Positions 1-7,330 are shown, counted from the stretch's first letter. The stretch: 21,962 nt of DNA from Phil1 sp964600045 (GCA_964600045.1 CAZRHS010000027.1:1-21962), one strand, 5' to 3'. The notes: generated by a model from the sequence alone, not told the origin. Made by a program: numbers and translations.

Positions 1-347
1 TCAAAGTCCATCAGCTCCACCGGAGCGCCGGTGATGATCATTCCATCGAAATAGAGGTGCTTCACGTCCTCAAACGTTTTGTAAAACGCCAGCATATGAG
101 CCTGCGACGTATGTTTAGAGGTGTGGTCCTTAGGCGCAATCAGCTCCAGCTCGATTTGAAGCGGGGTATTTCCCAAAACACGGGCAAACTGCGTTTCGGT
201 ATCCACCTTTGTCGGCATTAAATTCAATAGCAGAATTCGAAGCGGGCGGATATCCTGACTTACCGCCCTGCGTTCATTCATAACAAAGATATTCTCCGAC
301 TCCAGCACAGCGGTGGCAGGCAGCCCGTTCGGGATTTTGATCGGCAT
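1..347 (-). CDS. metA: Homoserine O-acetyltransferase, N-terminal 115 residues (cut by window edge)
   Basis: This is the N-terminal part of a MetA-family homoserine O-acyltransferase; the rest lies before position 1. The enzyme activates homoserine in the cytoplasm for methionine synthesis. The start MPIKIPNGLPA and the block ITGAPVE are typical of MetA. Residue 111, which sets acyl-CoA choice in this family (Glu for acetyl-CoA, Gly for succinyl-CoA), reads Glu here, so acetyl-CoA is predicted. That fits the O-acetylhomoserine sulfhydrylase next door. The ATG (complement 345-347) follows the metY stop directly as TAAATG, and its ribosome site GGAGG lies inside the end of metY, so the two are translationally coupled. 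None of the nine isoleucine codons is ATA, unlike most of the window. The catalytic Cys and His lie partly outside the window and cannot all be checked. Confidence 0.95.
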   Translation of the reverse strand, partial: MPIKIPNGLPATAVLESENIFVMNERRAVSQDIRPLRILLLNLMPTKVDTETQFARVLGNTPLQIELELIAPKDHTSKHTSQAHMLAFYKTFEDVKHLYFDGMIITGAPVELMDF

Positions 348-1631
348 TTAGATTTCCTCCAATGCGTGCGCGATGTCCCCGATCAGGTCCTCCTTGCTCT
401 CCAACCCGCAGGAGATGCGGATTAATCCGGCGGGAATGCCCGCGGCAGCAAGCTGCTCGTCGGTCATCTGGCGATGGGTGGATGTGGCAGGATTCAGGCA
501 GCAGGTTCGCGCGTCGGCCACATGGGTCTCAATGGCGCACAGCTTCAGCCCTTTCATAAACTGCTCGGCAGCTTTCCTGCCGCCTTTCAGTTCACAGGAG
601 ACCACGCCGCAGGAGCCGTGGGGAAGATACTTCTGAGCCAAAGAATAGTAGGGATCGTCGCTCAGACCGCAATAGTTGACATGGGCCACCTTGGGATGAT
701 CCTTCAAAAACTCGGCTACCGCCTGGCCGTTTTCACAGTGACGGGCCATACGTACGTGCAGGCTTTCAAGCCCCAGGTTCAGATAAAACGCATTCTGAGG
801 AGACTGAATGGAGCCAAGGTCTCGCATAAGCTGGGCGGTACACTTTGTGATAAATGCGCCCTCTTTGCCGAATTTCTCAGCGTATGTGATGCCGTGGTAG
901 CTTTCGTCCGGCGTGGTCAGCCCGGGGAATTTATCGGCATGAGCCATCCAGTCAAATTTTCCCGCGTCCACGATGGCACCGCCTACGGCCACGCCGTGTC
1001 CATCCATGTATTTGGTGGTGGAGTGGGTAACTATGTCCGCGCCCCATTCGAACGGGCGGCAATTTATGGGAGTGGGGAAGGTGTTGTCCACGATCAGCGG
1101 TACCCCGTGGTCATGGGCAGCCTTGGCAAATTTTTCAATGTCAAGCACCGTAAGGGCAGGATTGGCGATGGTTTCACCAAACACGGCTTTGGTGTTGGGA
1201 CGGAAGGCGGCGTTCAGCTCCTCCTCGGTGCAGTCGGGACCGACGAAAGTAGACTCAATGCCCATCTTCGCCATGGTCACCGAGATAAGATTAAAAGTAC
1301 CCCCGTAAATGGCGGAAGACGCTACGATGTGATCCCCGCAGGAGCATATATTGAAAAGTGCGAAGAAGTTAGCCGCCTGGCCGGAGGACGTGAGCATGGC
1401 CGCGGTTCCGCCCTCCAGGGCGCAAATCTTAGCTGCTACATGGTCATTGGTAGGGTTTTGCAGGCGGGAATAGAAGTAGCCGGTGGTCTCTAAATCAAAC
1501 AGCTTTCCCATTTCCTCGCTGGTGGCGTACTTAAACGTGGTGGACTGAATGATTGGAATCTGGCGAGGGCCTCCGTTGTCGGGTGCATAGCCCCCCTGAA
1601 CACAAATGGTACCGATGCGCTGCTCACTCAT
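348..1631 (-). CDS. metY: O-acetylhomoserine sulfhydrylase (aminocarboxypropyltransferase)
   Basis: A 427-residue PLP enzyme of the Cys/Met metabolism family, the usual length for MetY. It joins O-acetylhomoserine with sulfide to give homocysteine in the cytoplasm. Visible motifs are YSRLQNPT (about 54-61), the PLP-contacting block VDNTFPTP (181-188) and HSTTKY with the presumed PLP lysine at 207. The ATG is preceded by GAAAGGAG at good spacing, and a sigma-A-type promoter lies at 1691-1719. It is the first gene of a metY-metA operon. By my reading only about 3 of some 27 isoleucine codons are ATA, whereas ATA dominates in genes further right. Cystathionine synthase or lyase activity is the alternative for the fold, but the length and the metA neighbour favour MetY. 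A 339-residue ORF on the opposite strand (474-1493) is a shadow. Confidence 0.95.
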   Translation of the reverse strand: MSEQRIGTICVQGGYAPDNGGPRQIPIIQSTTFKYATSEEMGKLFDLETTGYFYSRLQNPTNDHVAAKICALEGGTAAMLTSSGQAANFFALFNICSCGDHIVASSAIYGGTFNLISVTMAKMGIESTFVGPDCTEEELNAAFRPNTKAVFGETIANPALTVLDIEKFAKAAHDHGVPLIVDNTFPTPINCRPFEWGADIVTHSTTKYMDGHGVAVGGAIVDAGKFDWMAHADKFPGLTTPDESYHGITYAEKFGKEGAFITKCTAQLMRDLGSIQSPQNAFYLNLGLESLHVRMARHCENGQAVAEFLKDHPKVAHVNYCGLSDDPYYSLAQKYLPHGSCGVVSCELKGGRKAAEQFMKGLKLCAIETHVADARTCCLNPATSTHRQMTDEQLAAAGIPAGLIRISCGLESKEDLIGDIAHALEEI

Positions 1632-1690
1632 AATTTATCAAACTCCTTTCGCGGATAATCATGGTCTGTAAAATGCAAACTTTAGCTACG

Positions 1691-1719
1691 ATGATAACAG
1701 ATGAACCAGCTAACTTCAA
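1691..1719 (-). promoter_or_regulatory. Promoter of metY-metA
   Basis: On the minus strand TTGAAG (complement 1714-1719), 17 bases, then TATCAT (complement 1691-1696). The leader to the metY ATG is only about 55 bases, too short for a SAM riboswitch or T-box, and I see neither. The sequence gives no clue to control by methionine. Confidence 0.6.
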
Positions 1720-1770
1720 GAAAATTTTTGGGGAATTGGTGCAAATCCCATTTTCTTAACCGCAAACAAA

Positions 1771-1804
1771 CAGGCGGCGCCCAACCGAAGCTGAGTGCCG
1801 CCTG
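1771..1804 (-). terminator. Hairpin terminator of the 6.9-1.86 kb minus-strand operon
   Basis: An 8-bp perfect stem, CAGGCGGC (1771-1778) with GCCGCCTG (1797-1804), closes an 18-base loop. On the minus strand it is followed by TTTGTTTG. It sits between the last gene of the upstream minus-strand cluster and the metY promoter, so it separates the two transcription units. A weaker stem, AAAGTAAC with GTTACTTT (1830-1837 with 1860-1867), overlaps the stop codon of the 89-residue gene. Confidence 0.65.
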
Positions 1805-1860
1805 CCTTTTATACATTTAGCCTTTAGATAAAGTAACGACTGTACCCCGTGAGAAAGCCG

Positions 1861-2130
1861 TTACTTTTTCTTTTTCTCCGGGAAAAGCTGCACCGTGAAC
1901 TTATTAAAATCCACGCTTTCCATAAAGTCCGCGGGGGAGAATACCGTATGGCGGAAGGTGTTAAGCTCGTTCAGGTGCTTTTTCAGCATTACCGGACGGG
2001 ACAGGTCAAGCTCGCGGCAAATGTCGCTGAGCACCGCGTTCCATTCGTCCTCGCTTTTCGCGGCGGGGAATTCCATTACAACGTCCTTTATAATCTTGTC
2101 CATGTCCCGCGTGGCGGCCCATACTTTCAT
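1861..2130 (-). CDS. Conserved-looking 89-residue protein of unknown function
   Basis: I do not recognise this family. The product is a small soluble protein without signal peptide or membrane segment, with alternating charged and hydrophobic residues and a lysine-rich end (PEKKKK). The opening MKVWAATRDMDKIIKDVV and the central part look mainly helical. It has a good ribosome site (AAGGAGA) and lies 12 bases after the flavodoxin/ferredoxin gene, so it is probably the last gene of that operon, just before the terminator at 1771-1804. Overlapping plus-strand ORFs (1849-2343, 1895-2179) are shadows. Its position suggests a link with the redox proteins upstream, but nothing in its own sequence (no Cys cluster) supports that. 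Confidence 0.75.
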   Translation of the reverse strand: MKVWAATRDMDKIIKDVVMEFPAAKSEDEWNAVLSDICRELDLSRPVMLKKHLNELNTFRHTVFSPADFMESVDFNKFTVQLFPEKKKK

Positions 2131-2142
2131 AAAAAATCTCCT

Positions 2143-2943
2143 TTATTCGCCAAAGCTTTTTTCAAGCATTCTTACGTGAGATATAAAATCCGCGTCCTCA
2201 AAGCGCCTTGCGCCGGCAGGGCAAACCTTTATGCATGCCTGGCATTTTATGCATACGCCGTCCGTTTCGGCGGGATTATCGGCCTTTATGCTGTCCATGG
2301 GGCAAACAGCAGCGCACTTAGCGCAGCGCGTGCACAGCGATAAATCCACAACCGGTTTTGCCTTAAGAAAACGGGCGGGAGTAGAGTCCTCCTTAAGCGG
2401 AGTGTAATACGGCGCGAGAGGCGATTCGTAATCAAAATCAAGCGGCCTATCCTGCCCCGCGGCTATGCTTCGGGCTAAGCCTGCGCCCAGCTCGTCAAGC
2501 TCCGCCAAATCGGTCCCATTCGGCCTTCCTCGGGCGATTTTAGCCGAAAACGCGTGCTCGCATTCAATGCTCCGCGCCGCCAGCGGCACAAAGCCGTTTT
2601 GACGGCCCAAAATCAAAAGCTCTCTCAGCGCGTCCCCGGGGCTTCTTTTGCCGTATGTGCATAGGGCTATAAGCCTTGTTTTACCGAAGCCTGATATATT
2701 CGCCGCTATGTCCGGCACTATTTTATTGGGCAGCCTTCCCGCGTAAACGGGCATGGCAATAACAACTATGTCGTCATTATCAAAAGTGTGCTTCGTTCTT
2801 CTCGCGGCGGCTGGGGTAAGGTCAAGCTCGTTATATTCGGCCCCAAGCTCCCTTTTCAGCGCATAAGCAACAGCCCTCGCGGCAATACGGCTGTTTCCCG
2901 TGGGGCTGAAGTAAACTGAATGAATTGTTTTTATTTGGCTCAC
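2143..2943 (-). CDS. EFR1-type flavodoxin / 2[4Fe-4S] ferredoxin fusion
   Basis: A 266-residue redox protein that joins an N-terminal flavodoxin-like domain to two 4Fe-4S clusters. The FMN phosphate loop reads FSPTGNSR (12-19) and a second flavodoxin block reads MPVYAGRLP (64-72). Cluster motifs are C204, C207, C210, C214 and C231, C234, C237, C241, each ending in CP as in bacterial ferredoxins. It probably passes electrons between FMN and iron-sulfur partners in the cytoplasm; the real partner is unknown. The start is GTG (complement 2941-2943), which overlaps the TGA of the upstream TSCPD gene as GTGA, so translation is coupled. The length fits the EFR1 family of anaerobic Firmicutes. Confidence 0.9.
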   Translation of the reverse strand: MSQIKTIHSVYFSPTGNSRIAARAVAYALKRELGAEYNELDLTPAAARRTKHTFDNDDIVVIAMPVYAGRLPNKIVPDIAANISGFGKTRLIALCTYGKRSPGDALRELLILGRQNGFVPLAARSIECEHAFSAKIARGRPNGTDLAELDELGAGLARSIAAGQDRPLDFDYESPLAPYYTPLKEDSTPARFLKAKPVVDLSLCTRCAKCAAVCPMDSIKADNPAETDGVCIKCQACIKVCPAGARRFEDADFISHVRMLEKSFGE

Positions 2944-3212
2944 TTGGCCTGCGCTTTAATCTCGCAAAGGTTCTTTTTAAGGTTCCTTGCCAGCTGATCG
3001 GAGCAGGAGGTGTTCTTCTCGCCGCAGCGTATGCCGTCAAGCCTTTCTATAACCTCGTCCACGCTCATGCCCTCGGCAAGCGCGCCAAGCGCCTTAAGGT
3101 TGCCGTTGCAGCCGCCGATGTAGCGGATGTTGTGCACGCGCAGGTTTTCGTCAATGTCCAAATCTATCTGCCTGGAGCATACTCCCATGGGATAAAAGGT
3201 ATAGTGGTGCAT
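2940..3212 (-). CDS. Stand-alone four-cysteine TSCPD-domain protein (TIGR03905 type)
   Basis: A 90-residue protein matching the stand-alone TSCPD family. It keeps GGCNGNL (33-39) and the end motif IRCGEKNTSCSDQLA (61-75). Four conserved-type cysteines are C12, C35, C63 and C70, with an extra C83; they probably bind a metal or form redox pairs. The hallmark TSCPD reads TSCSD here. Related domains sit at the C terminus of class II ribonucleotide reductases, but no reductase is present in this window. The ribosome site AAGGAGG precedes the ATG (complement 3210-3212) by about 10 bases. The stop overlaps the flavodoxin/ferredoxin start by four bases, which hints at a joint redox role. The biochemical function of the family is not established. 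Confidence 0.88.
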   Translation of the reverse strand: MHHYTFYPMGVCSRQIDLDIDENLRVHNIRYIGGCNGNLKALGALAEGMSVDEVIERLDGIRCGEKNTSCSDQLARNLKKNLCEIKAQAK

Positions 3213-3233
3213 AAGTAAAAGCCTCCTTGTTTT

Positions 3234-3247
3234 ATTTAAGCTTAAAT
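3234..3247. repeat. 14-bp perfect palindrome before the TSCPD gene
   Basis: ATTTAAGCTTAAAT is identical on both strands. It lies in the 34-base gap between the methyltransferase stop and the TSCPD start and reaches the first base of that stop codon. It may be a protein-binding site or a weak processing hairpin. There is no T-tract, so it is not a classical terminator. Confidence 0.5.
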
Positions 3248-4107
3248 TATTTCGTCCATCTTCCGCTTGAGCCGCAGGGAAGTATAAGCCCCTGCCCCTT
3301 GCGGGTTATGGGCAGGCCAACCTCGCCCGCCTCAATGTGCCCCGTGCCTATGGCAACCTTAAGCGCGTTTGAAAGCACCGTTGGCGCAAGGCCGGTTGTG
3401 TATGAATTTATAAGGAAGAACAGCGCGTTTTTATCCAGAAGCTTAACGCATTCCTCAAGCAGGGGATAAAGCCCTTCCTCTATTTTCCACATTTCGCCGT
3501 TAGGACCCCTGCCGTAGCTTGGCGGATCCATAAGTATGCCGTGGTATGTTCTGCCGCGCCTTTGTTCGCGCAGCACAAACTTCATAACGTCGTCCACTAT
3601 AAAGCGAACAGGCCTGTCCGCAAGGCCGCTTTGGTTAAGGTTGTCCTTTGCCCAGGCAACCATGCCCTTTGCCGCGTCAACGTGCACAACCTCCGCCCCG
3701 GCGCTCGCGAGCGCGCAGGTAGCTCCGCCGGTATATGCGAAAAGATTCAGCACCCTCGGCTTTTCCCCGCCAAGGTCGGCTTTTCTTAATATGTCCTGCA
3801 TCCATGCCCAGTTTACGGCCTGCTCAGGGAAAAGGCCGGTGTGCTTAAAGCCCGTCGGGCGAACAATAAAGCTAAGCTCCCGCCATTTTATTGTCCAGGC
3901 CTCGTCAAGACTGGTATTGTATTCCCAGTGCCCGCCGCCCGATGATGAGCGGATATAGTGCGCGTCCGGCTTGGCGTTTGAGCGATTCATGGGCCATATA
4001 GCCTGCGGATCGGGCCTAAGCAGGGTAACATCGCCCCAGCGTTCCAGCTTTTCTCCGCCGCCCGCGTCTATTATTTCGTAATCGCGCCAACTGTCGGCAA
4101 GATACAT
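3247..4107 (-). CDS. Class I SAM-dependent methyltransferase, RlmI/RlmK-like
   Basis: A 286-residue cytoplasmic methyltransferase of the class related to 23S rRNA cytosine-5 or guanine methyltransferases (COG1092-type catalytic domain). The SAM-binding motif I reads VLNLFAYTGG (119-128), followed by an acidic ribose contact in VHVDAAKG. The catalytic block reads MDPPSYGRG (193-201), as in RlmI-like enzymes. The N-terminal PUA domain of full-length RlmI is absent; residues 1-95 are instead a short region with FKHTGLFPEQAVNW, which occurs in this shorter subfamily. The ATG has a perfect AGGAGGT that overlaps the stop of the CvpA-like gene, 12 bases upstream. The substrate (probably rRNA) is inferred from the family only. 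Confidence 0.88.
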   Translation of the reverse strand: MYLADSWRDYEIIDAGGGEKLERWGDVTLLRPDPQAIWPMNRSNAKPDAHYIRSSSGGGHWEYNTSLDEAWTIKWRELSFIVRPTGFKHTGLFPEQAVNWAWMQDILRKADLGGEKPRVLNLFAYTGGATCALASAGAEVVHVDAAKGMVAWAKDNLNQSGLADRPVRFIVDDVMKFVLREQRRGRTYHGILMDPPSYGRGPNGEMWKIEEGLYPLLEECVKLLDKNALFFLINSYTTGLAPTVLSNALKVAIGTGHIEAGEVGLPITRKGQGLILPCGSSGRWTK

Positions 4108-4119
4108 ATTTTTACCTCC

Positions 4120-4830
4120 TCAGCAGCCGGGCATCATGCCCAGCAGGAAATTGCACATATAGAAGAACTTTGCGCAAACCGATTCGCTCACCGTGTCCGT
4201 TACGAACTGGAACTTGCCCTGAAGCACTATAAGCCCTAACGGCACAAACATAAACAGCAGAAATACCGCCAGTATGCCGTGCACAAGCCCAAGCCCGCCG
4301 GCTATCGCCCTGTCCGCCACCCTAAGCTGCGGAAGCGTCCAGGCGTAATCGATTCCGTTCAGTATAAACGCAAGTATTATCCTTACGATAATGAATATGC
4401 CAATAAATACCAGTATGTTTATAAACAACGCGACTATGGTTTGGTTAAAATAATCGCCAAGCGTTACTATGCCCTCGTCCGCGAACTGCTCCTTTGCTAT
4501 GTTGTCCGCTATGTTCTTGGCAACGGGGTAGGGAAGATCCGCGTTTGAAAAAACGGAATTAAGCGTATCCGTGCTTATTTCGTTTATGTTGGTTTTGGCA
4601 AGCTCCACGTCGTTCACGTATTCGCTGCCCTCGGTATAATAAAGCATCGTGTTAAGAAGCTTTTCGTTTGACATTACGGCGTTTGACCCCACGGGCAGAA
4701 GCACCATGGCCACAAGCCACGCCAGTATGTACGCTCCTATTGACAAAAGCGCGGATAAAAAGCCGCGGTATATACCCTGCAGCACAAAGAATATAAGCAC
4801 CGCAAGAACCGCTATATCCAAAAGATTCAC
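4120..4830 (-). CDS. CvpA-family membrane protein
   Basis: A 236-residue membrane protein with hydrophobic segments at about 5-20, 26-47, 131-158 and 177-204, and an acidic outward loop of about 80 residues between the second and third. The last part, DRAIAGGLGLVHGILAV, is the block that identifies the CvpA (colicin V production) family, whose members are tied to envelope maintenance in various bacteria without a firm biochemical role. The start is GTG (complement 4828-4830) with AAGGAGGT ten bases before it. It lies 32 bases after the DUF5711 gene and 12 before the methyltransferase. The CvpA/DUF5711 pairing is common in Clostridia and suggests a shared envelope task. Confidence 0.82.
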   Translation of the reverse strand: MNLLDIAVLAVLIFFVLQGIYRGFLSALLSIGAYILAWLVAMVLLPVGSNAVMSNEKLLNTMLYYTEGSEYVNDVELAKTNINEISTDTLNSVFSNADLPYPVAKNIADNIAKEQFADEGIVTLGDYFNQTIVALFINILVFIGIFIIVRIILAFILNGIDYAWTLPQLRVADRAIAGGLGLVHGILAVFLLFMFVPLGLIVLQGKFQFVTDTVSESVCAKFFYMCNFLLGMMPGC

Positions 4831-4862
4831 GTTTACTATAACCTCCTTTTTGCTTTGCCGCG

Positions 4863-5999
4863 CTATTTAAGCGTTAAAAGCTTTAATGAGCCGTCTGCGC
4901 ATTCGCACAGCGCCTCGTTTTCGCTGAGTTTTGTGGCCTTTACGCAGCTGAAATCCAGCGCGTATGTTCCGCTCAGCTTACCCGCGGCGGTATAGATGTA
5001 CAATGTATCGGTTGAGAACGCGGCCATTTTGCCGCTGTACGCCATAACGGAGTGAACCCCATCGCTAAGCTGCACCGTGCGCGCCGTTGCGCTGCTTGTA
5101 GCGGATTCCTCAACGCTGTAAAGCTTTGCTTCGTTCATGCCGTCTTCATTTCTCGGAACAAAAAGGAAAAGCGGCTTTGTGGATGCGGTTGAGTAATCGC
5201 TTAGGCGGTAGCCGTATGTGAGCAGGCGCCAGCTTTCGCCGCTTATGCTTGCGTCGCAGCGGATAAGCTGCTCTGTTCCGGATATGAAAATGCTGTTTTT
5301 GGTGAAAACAACCTTGTCAACAATCTGGGAATTAACGCTTATTACGCCGCTCATGGTGGCAACGCTTTCGCTGCCCTGCGTGGCGTAGCTGTATGTTGTA
5401 AGGGTGGTTACGGGAGTATCGGCAGAGGTTGAAAGTATAAGCGTCCACATAAGGTCGCCCGACGTTGAATCGTAAAAGCCGCAGTCCGTTATAATGCCGT
5501 CTCCCTGCTCTATTATGTCCACAAGCGAGCCGGACTTGTTATAAACAAGCACGGCGTAATCGCCCGCGGAATCCATCCTGAGCACCGCTATGTGGTTGGC
5601 CGCGCAGCGAACGAACGATATCTGCCCGCCAACGTCTATTATGCTGTCCGTGCCTATTATCTGCACGGCGCTTGAAGAATAAAGCGCGGCAGTGCCGTTC
5701 GCGGCGGCAACGGAAACATCGCTTGTGCCAAGGCTCATGCTCTTTGAGCTGTCCGGACTTGAGGGATTGTATATAACAAGCTTGTCCCCGTCCGCATAAT
5801 AAAATACGGAATCGGAATAGGCGTAAGAAGCCTCCGAATAAAAGGGAAGGGAAGTTACGCTTCCGAACGATGCGCGGGATTTAAGAAACGCCCTTACGCC
5901 GAAAAAGCCCCCCGCGAGCACAGCCGCGGCAAGCAGAATTAATAGAAGTCTTTTTATTGTAAAAGCCCTGTCAACGCTTTTTAGCTTTCGTTTTGCCAT
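4863..5999 (-). CDS. DUF5711-family membrane-anchored protein with beta-propeller-like outside domain
   Basis: A 378-residue protein with a basic N terminus (MAKRKLK), one membrane helix at about 17-34 and a large extracytoplasmic part of about 340 residues. The outside part is rich in short beta-strand repeats such as YYADGDKLVIYN and ALYSSSAVQIIG, with many Ser, Thr, Val and Asp residues, which resembles a WD40/PQQ-like propeller. Its make-up and its place before a cvpA-like gene match DUF5711, whose function is unknown. The ATG (complement 5997-5999) has only a weak ribosome site (GGTG). A short GC hairpin (6019-6034) lies just upstream. It probably belongs to the lipid kinase transcript, 52 bases behind it. 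Confidence 0.75.
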   Translation of the reverse strand: MAKRKLKSVDRAFTIKRLLLILLAAAVLAGGFFGVRAFLKSRASFGSVTSLPFYSEASYAYSDSVFYYADGDKLVIYNPSSPDSSKSMSLGTSDVSVAAANGTAALYSSSAVQIIGTDSIIDVGGQISFVRCAANHIAVLRMDSAGDYAVLVYNKSGSLVDIIEQGDGIITDCGFYDSTSGDLMWTLILSTSADTPVTTLTTYSYATQGSESVATMSGVISVNSQIVDKVVFTKNSIFISGTEQLIRCDASISGESWRLLTYGYRLSDYSTASTKPLFLFVPRNEDGMNEAKLYSVEESATSSATARTVQLSDGVHSVMAYSGKMAAFSTDTLYIYTAAGKLSGTYALDFSCVKATKLSENEALCECADGSLKLLTLK

Positions 6000-6018
6000 T
6001 GGTCACCAGCAGTTAATA

Positions 6019-6034
6019 GCCCCGCTTATGGGGC
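6019..6034 (-). other. Short GC hairpin in the lipid kinase-DUF5711 gap
   Basis: GCCCC (6019-6023) pairs with GGGGC (6030-6034) around a six-base loop. On the minus strand it is followed by TATTAAC rather than a T-tract, so it is not a convincing terminator. It may slow transcription or protect the downstream mRNA, since the DUF5711 gene after it also has a weak ribosome site. Confidence 0.35.
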
Positions 6035-6051
6035 GTTTGTTCACTCACCCG

Positions 6052-6939
6052 TTACGCCTTTGCCGGCAGCAGCACCTTAAGTGCGCCGGGCAGTATGCGG
6101 AATACGGCAGGGGTGGAAAGGCCAACCTCACCATCCAGCTGAAGTGTGCAGCTTTCAGGGCAGGTAACCTTTATTTCGGTTGTGCGAATATGGTGCACAA
6201 CGTCTGTGTGCGATACGTATGTTCCTTTTATAAACTGGGGCAGCAAACGGACGAACTTGGTGAATTTTACCTTTTCAACAAAGCAAATATCAAGCATTCC
6301 GTCAAAGGGATCCGCCATGGGCACCGCGCGCATGCCTCCGCCAACATATTGGCCGTTGCCTATGCTCATTATGTGCGCGTTGCACTGCTCCGTTACGCCG
6401 TCGTGCTCAATTGTGAGCGGCATTGTTTTAAGATGCGCCAGCGTTTCAAAAACGCCCAGCATATAGGGGAACATACCGTTGAATCTCTTTTTGTATTTTT
6501 CGGTTGCGATAAGCGTAGCCACGTCAAAACCAAGACCGGCCACGTTCACGAACGTATGCCCGTTTACCTCGGCGGCATCGGCATTCCTTACAACGCCGTT
6601 TGCCAGCGTATCCGCCGCGCCCTCAACATCCTTGGCAAAGCCCATAACCTTTGTAAAGTCGTTGCCCGTACCGAAGGGGAGCACGGCAAGCACGGCGTCC
6701 GTGCCTATTGTGGCGGCGGCGACCTCGTTAAGCGTACCGTCTCCGCCAACCGCGGCTATAAGCTTTTGTCCGCGCGCGATGGCGGCCCTTGCAAGCTCCG
6801 TGGCGTTATGCGGGGCGGTTGTGTAATCAAAAGTAAAGTCTACTCCGCGGCTTTTCAAAAGCTCCGAAAGCTCCTTGAATTTCTGCGCCGCAAGACCTGA
6901 ACCGGAAACGGGGTTAACGATAAAATAAGGCTTATCCAT
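6052..6939 (-). CDS. Diacylglycerol kinase-family lipid kinase (DgkB/YegS type)
   Basis: A 295-residue soluble lipid kinase that would phosphorylate diacylglycerol or a related lipid with ATP at the inner face of the membrane, which recycles lipids released by envelope polymer synthesis. The motifs are complete: NPVSGSG (9-15), the nucleotide-binding GGDGTLNE (65-72) and PFGTGNDF (88-95). The length is typical for the DgkB/YegS/BmrU group. Ribosome site GGAGG stands seven bases before the ATG (complement 6937-6939). It is the first gene of the minus-strand cluster, with a promoter at 6972-7000 whose spacer is a palindrome. The exact lipid substrate cannot be told from sequence. A 290-residue plus-strand ORF over the same bases is a shadow. 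Confidence 0.92.
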   Translation of the reverse strand: MDKPYFIVNPVSGSGLAAQKFKELSELLKSRGVDFTFDYTTAPHNATELARAAIARGQKLIAAVGGDGTLNEVAAATIGTDAVLAVLPFGTGNDFTKVMGFAKDVEGAADTLANGVVRNADAAEVNGHTFVNVAGLGFDVATLIATEKYKKRFNGMFPYMLGVFETLAHLKTMPLTIEHDGVTEQCNAHIMSIGNGQYVGGGMRAVPMADPFDGMLDICFVEKVKFTKFVRLLPQFIKGTYVSHTDVVHHIRTTEIKVTCPESCTLQLDGEVGLSTPAVFRILPGALKVLLPAKA

Positions 6940-6971
6940 AAAATCCTCCGTGGGTACAACATATCTATTTT

Positions 6972-7000
6972 ATTCTAATTCAAAACTTTGAATATGTACA
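6972..7000 (-). promoter_or_regulatory. Promoter of the lipid kinase cluster with a palindromic operator in its spacer
   Basis: On the minus strand TGTACA (complement 6995-7000), 17 bases, then TAGAAT (complement 6972-6977). The spacer is almost wholly an inverted repeat, ATTCAAA and TTTGAAT around two bases (6978-6993). A bound dimeric repressor there would exclude RNA polymerase. The -35 hexamer is itself palindromic. I see no regulator gene next to it. Confidence 0.55.
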
Positions 7001-7042
7001 GTCGCAATGCTGTAAATTTTCCGTGTACTTTTTTGAGAATGC

Positions 7043-7064
7043 AAAAAAGCGGCCCTCTGACCGC
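7043..7064 (-). terminator. Terminator of the relB-yoeB operon
   Basis: On the minus strand GCGGTC, loop AGAG, GGCCGC (7049-7064, one G-T pair), followed by six T (complement 7043-7048). It starts two bases past the yoeB stop codon. Confidence 0.85.
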
Positions 7065-7066
7065 CT

Positions 7067-7327
7067 TTAAGCATCGTAATGCCCTTTGCATGAAACAATG
7101 TATATTATGCCGTTTTCTTCATAATAGACTATTCTGTTCGCCTCGTCTATGCGCCTGCTCCACCATCCGCTCAGGTTCTCCCTTAGCGGCTCGGGCTTGC
7201 CTATGCCGTCGAATGTATCCCTTTGAATGTCTTTTATAAGGGCATTTATTCTTTTAAGAACCTTTTTGTCCTGCATTTGCCAATACAGGTAATCCTCCCA
7301 GGCTCTGTCCTCCCATAGCAGCCGCAT
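7067..7327 (-). CDS. yoeB: YoeB-family toxin, ribosome-dependent mRNA endonuclease
   Basis: An 86-residue Txe/YoeB toxin that cuts mRNA in the ribosomal A site. The catalytic residues stand at the same numbers as in E. coli YoeB: E46, R65, H83 and Y84, in GKPEPLRENLSGWWSRRI and the end VSCKGHYD. The toxin therefore looks intact. It starts three bases after the antitoxin stop, with ribosome site GAGGA inside the antitoxin gene, the usual antitoxin-first order. The promoter, operator and terminator (7621-7650, 7043-7064) make it a self-contained unit between the CcdA-like and lipid kinase transcripts. Confidence 0.93.
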   Translation of the reverse strand: MRLLWEDRAWEDYLYWQMQDKKVLKRINALIKDIQRDTFDGIGKPEPLRENLSGWWSRRIDEANRIVYYEENGIIYIVSCKGHYDA

Positions 7328-7330
7328 AGA

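Noticed and set aside
474..1493. 339-residue plus-strand ORF opposite metY
   Set aside because: It lies wholly inside a clear MetY gene, has no ribosome site or family motif, and arises from the codon bias of the other strand.
1632..1770. SAM riboswitch or T-box before metY
   Set aside because: The leader after the promoter is only about 55 bases and shows neither a T-box core nor a SAM-I-like multi-stem layout.
6028..6900. 290-residue plus-strand ORF opposite the lipid kinase
   Set aside because: It mirrors a gene with all DgkB motifs. Its product is rich in Cys, His and Arg with no known pattern.
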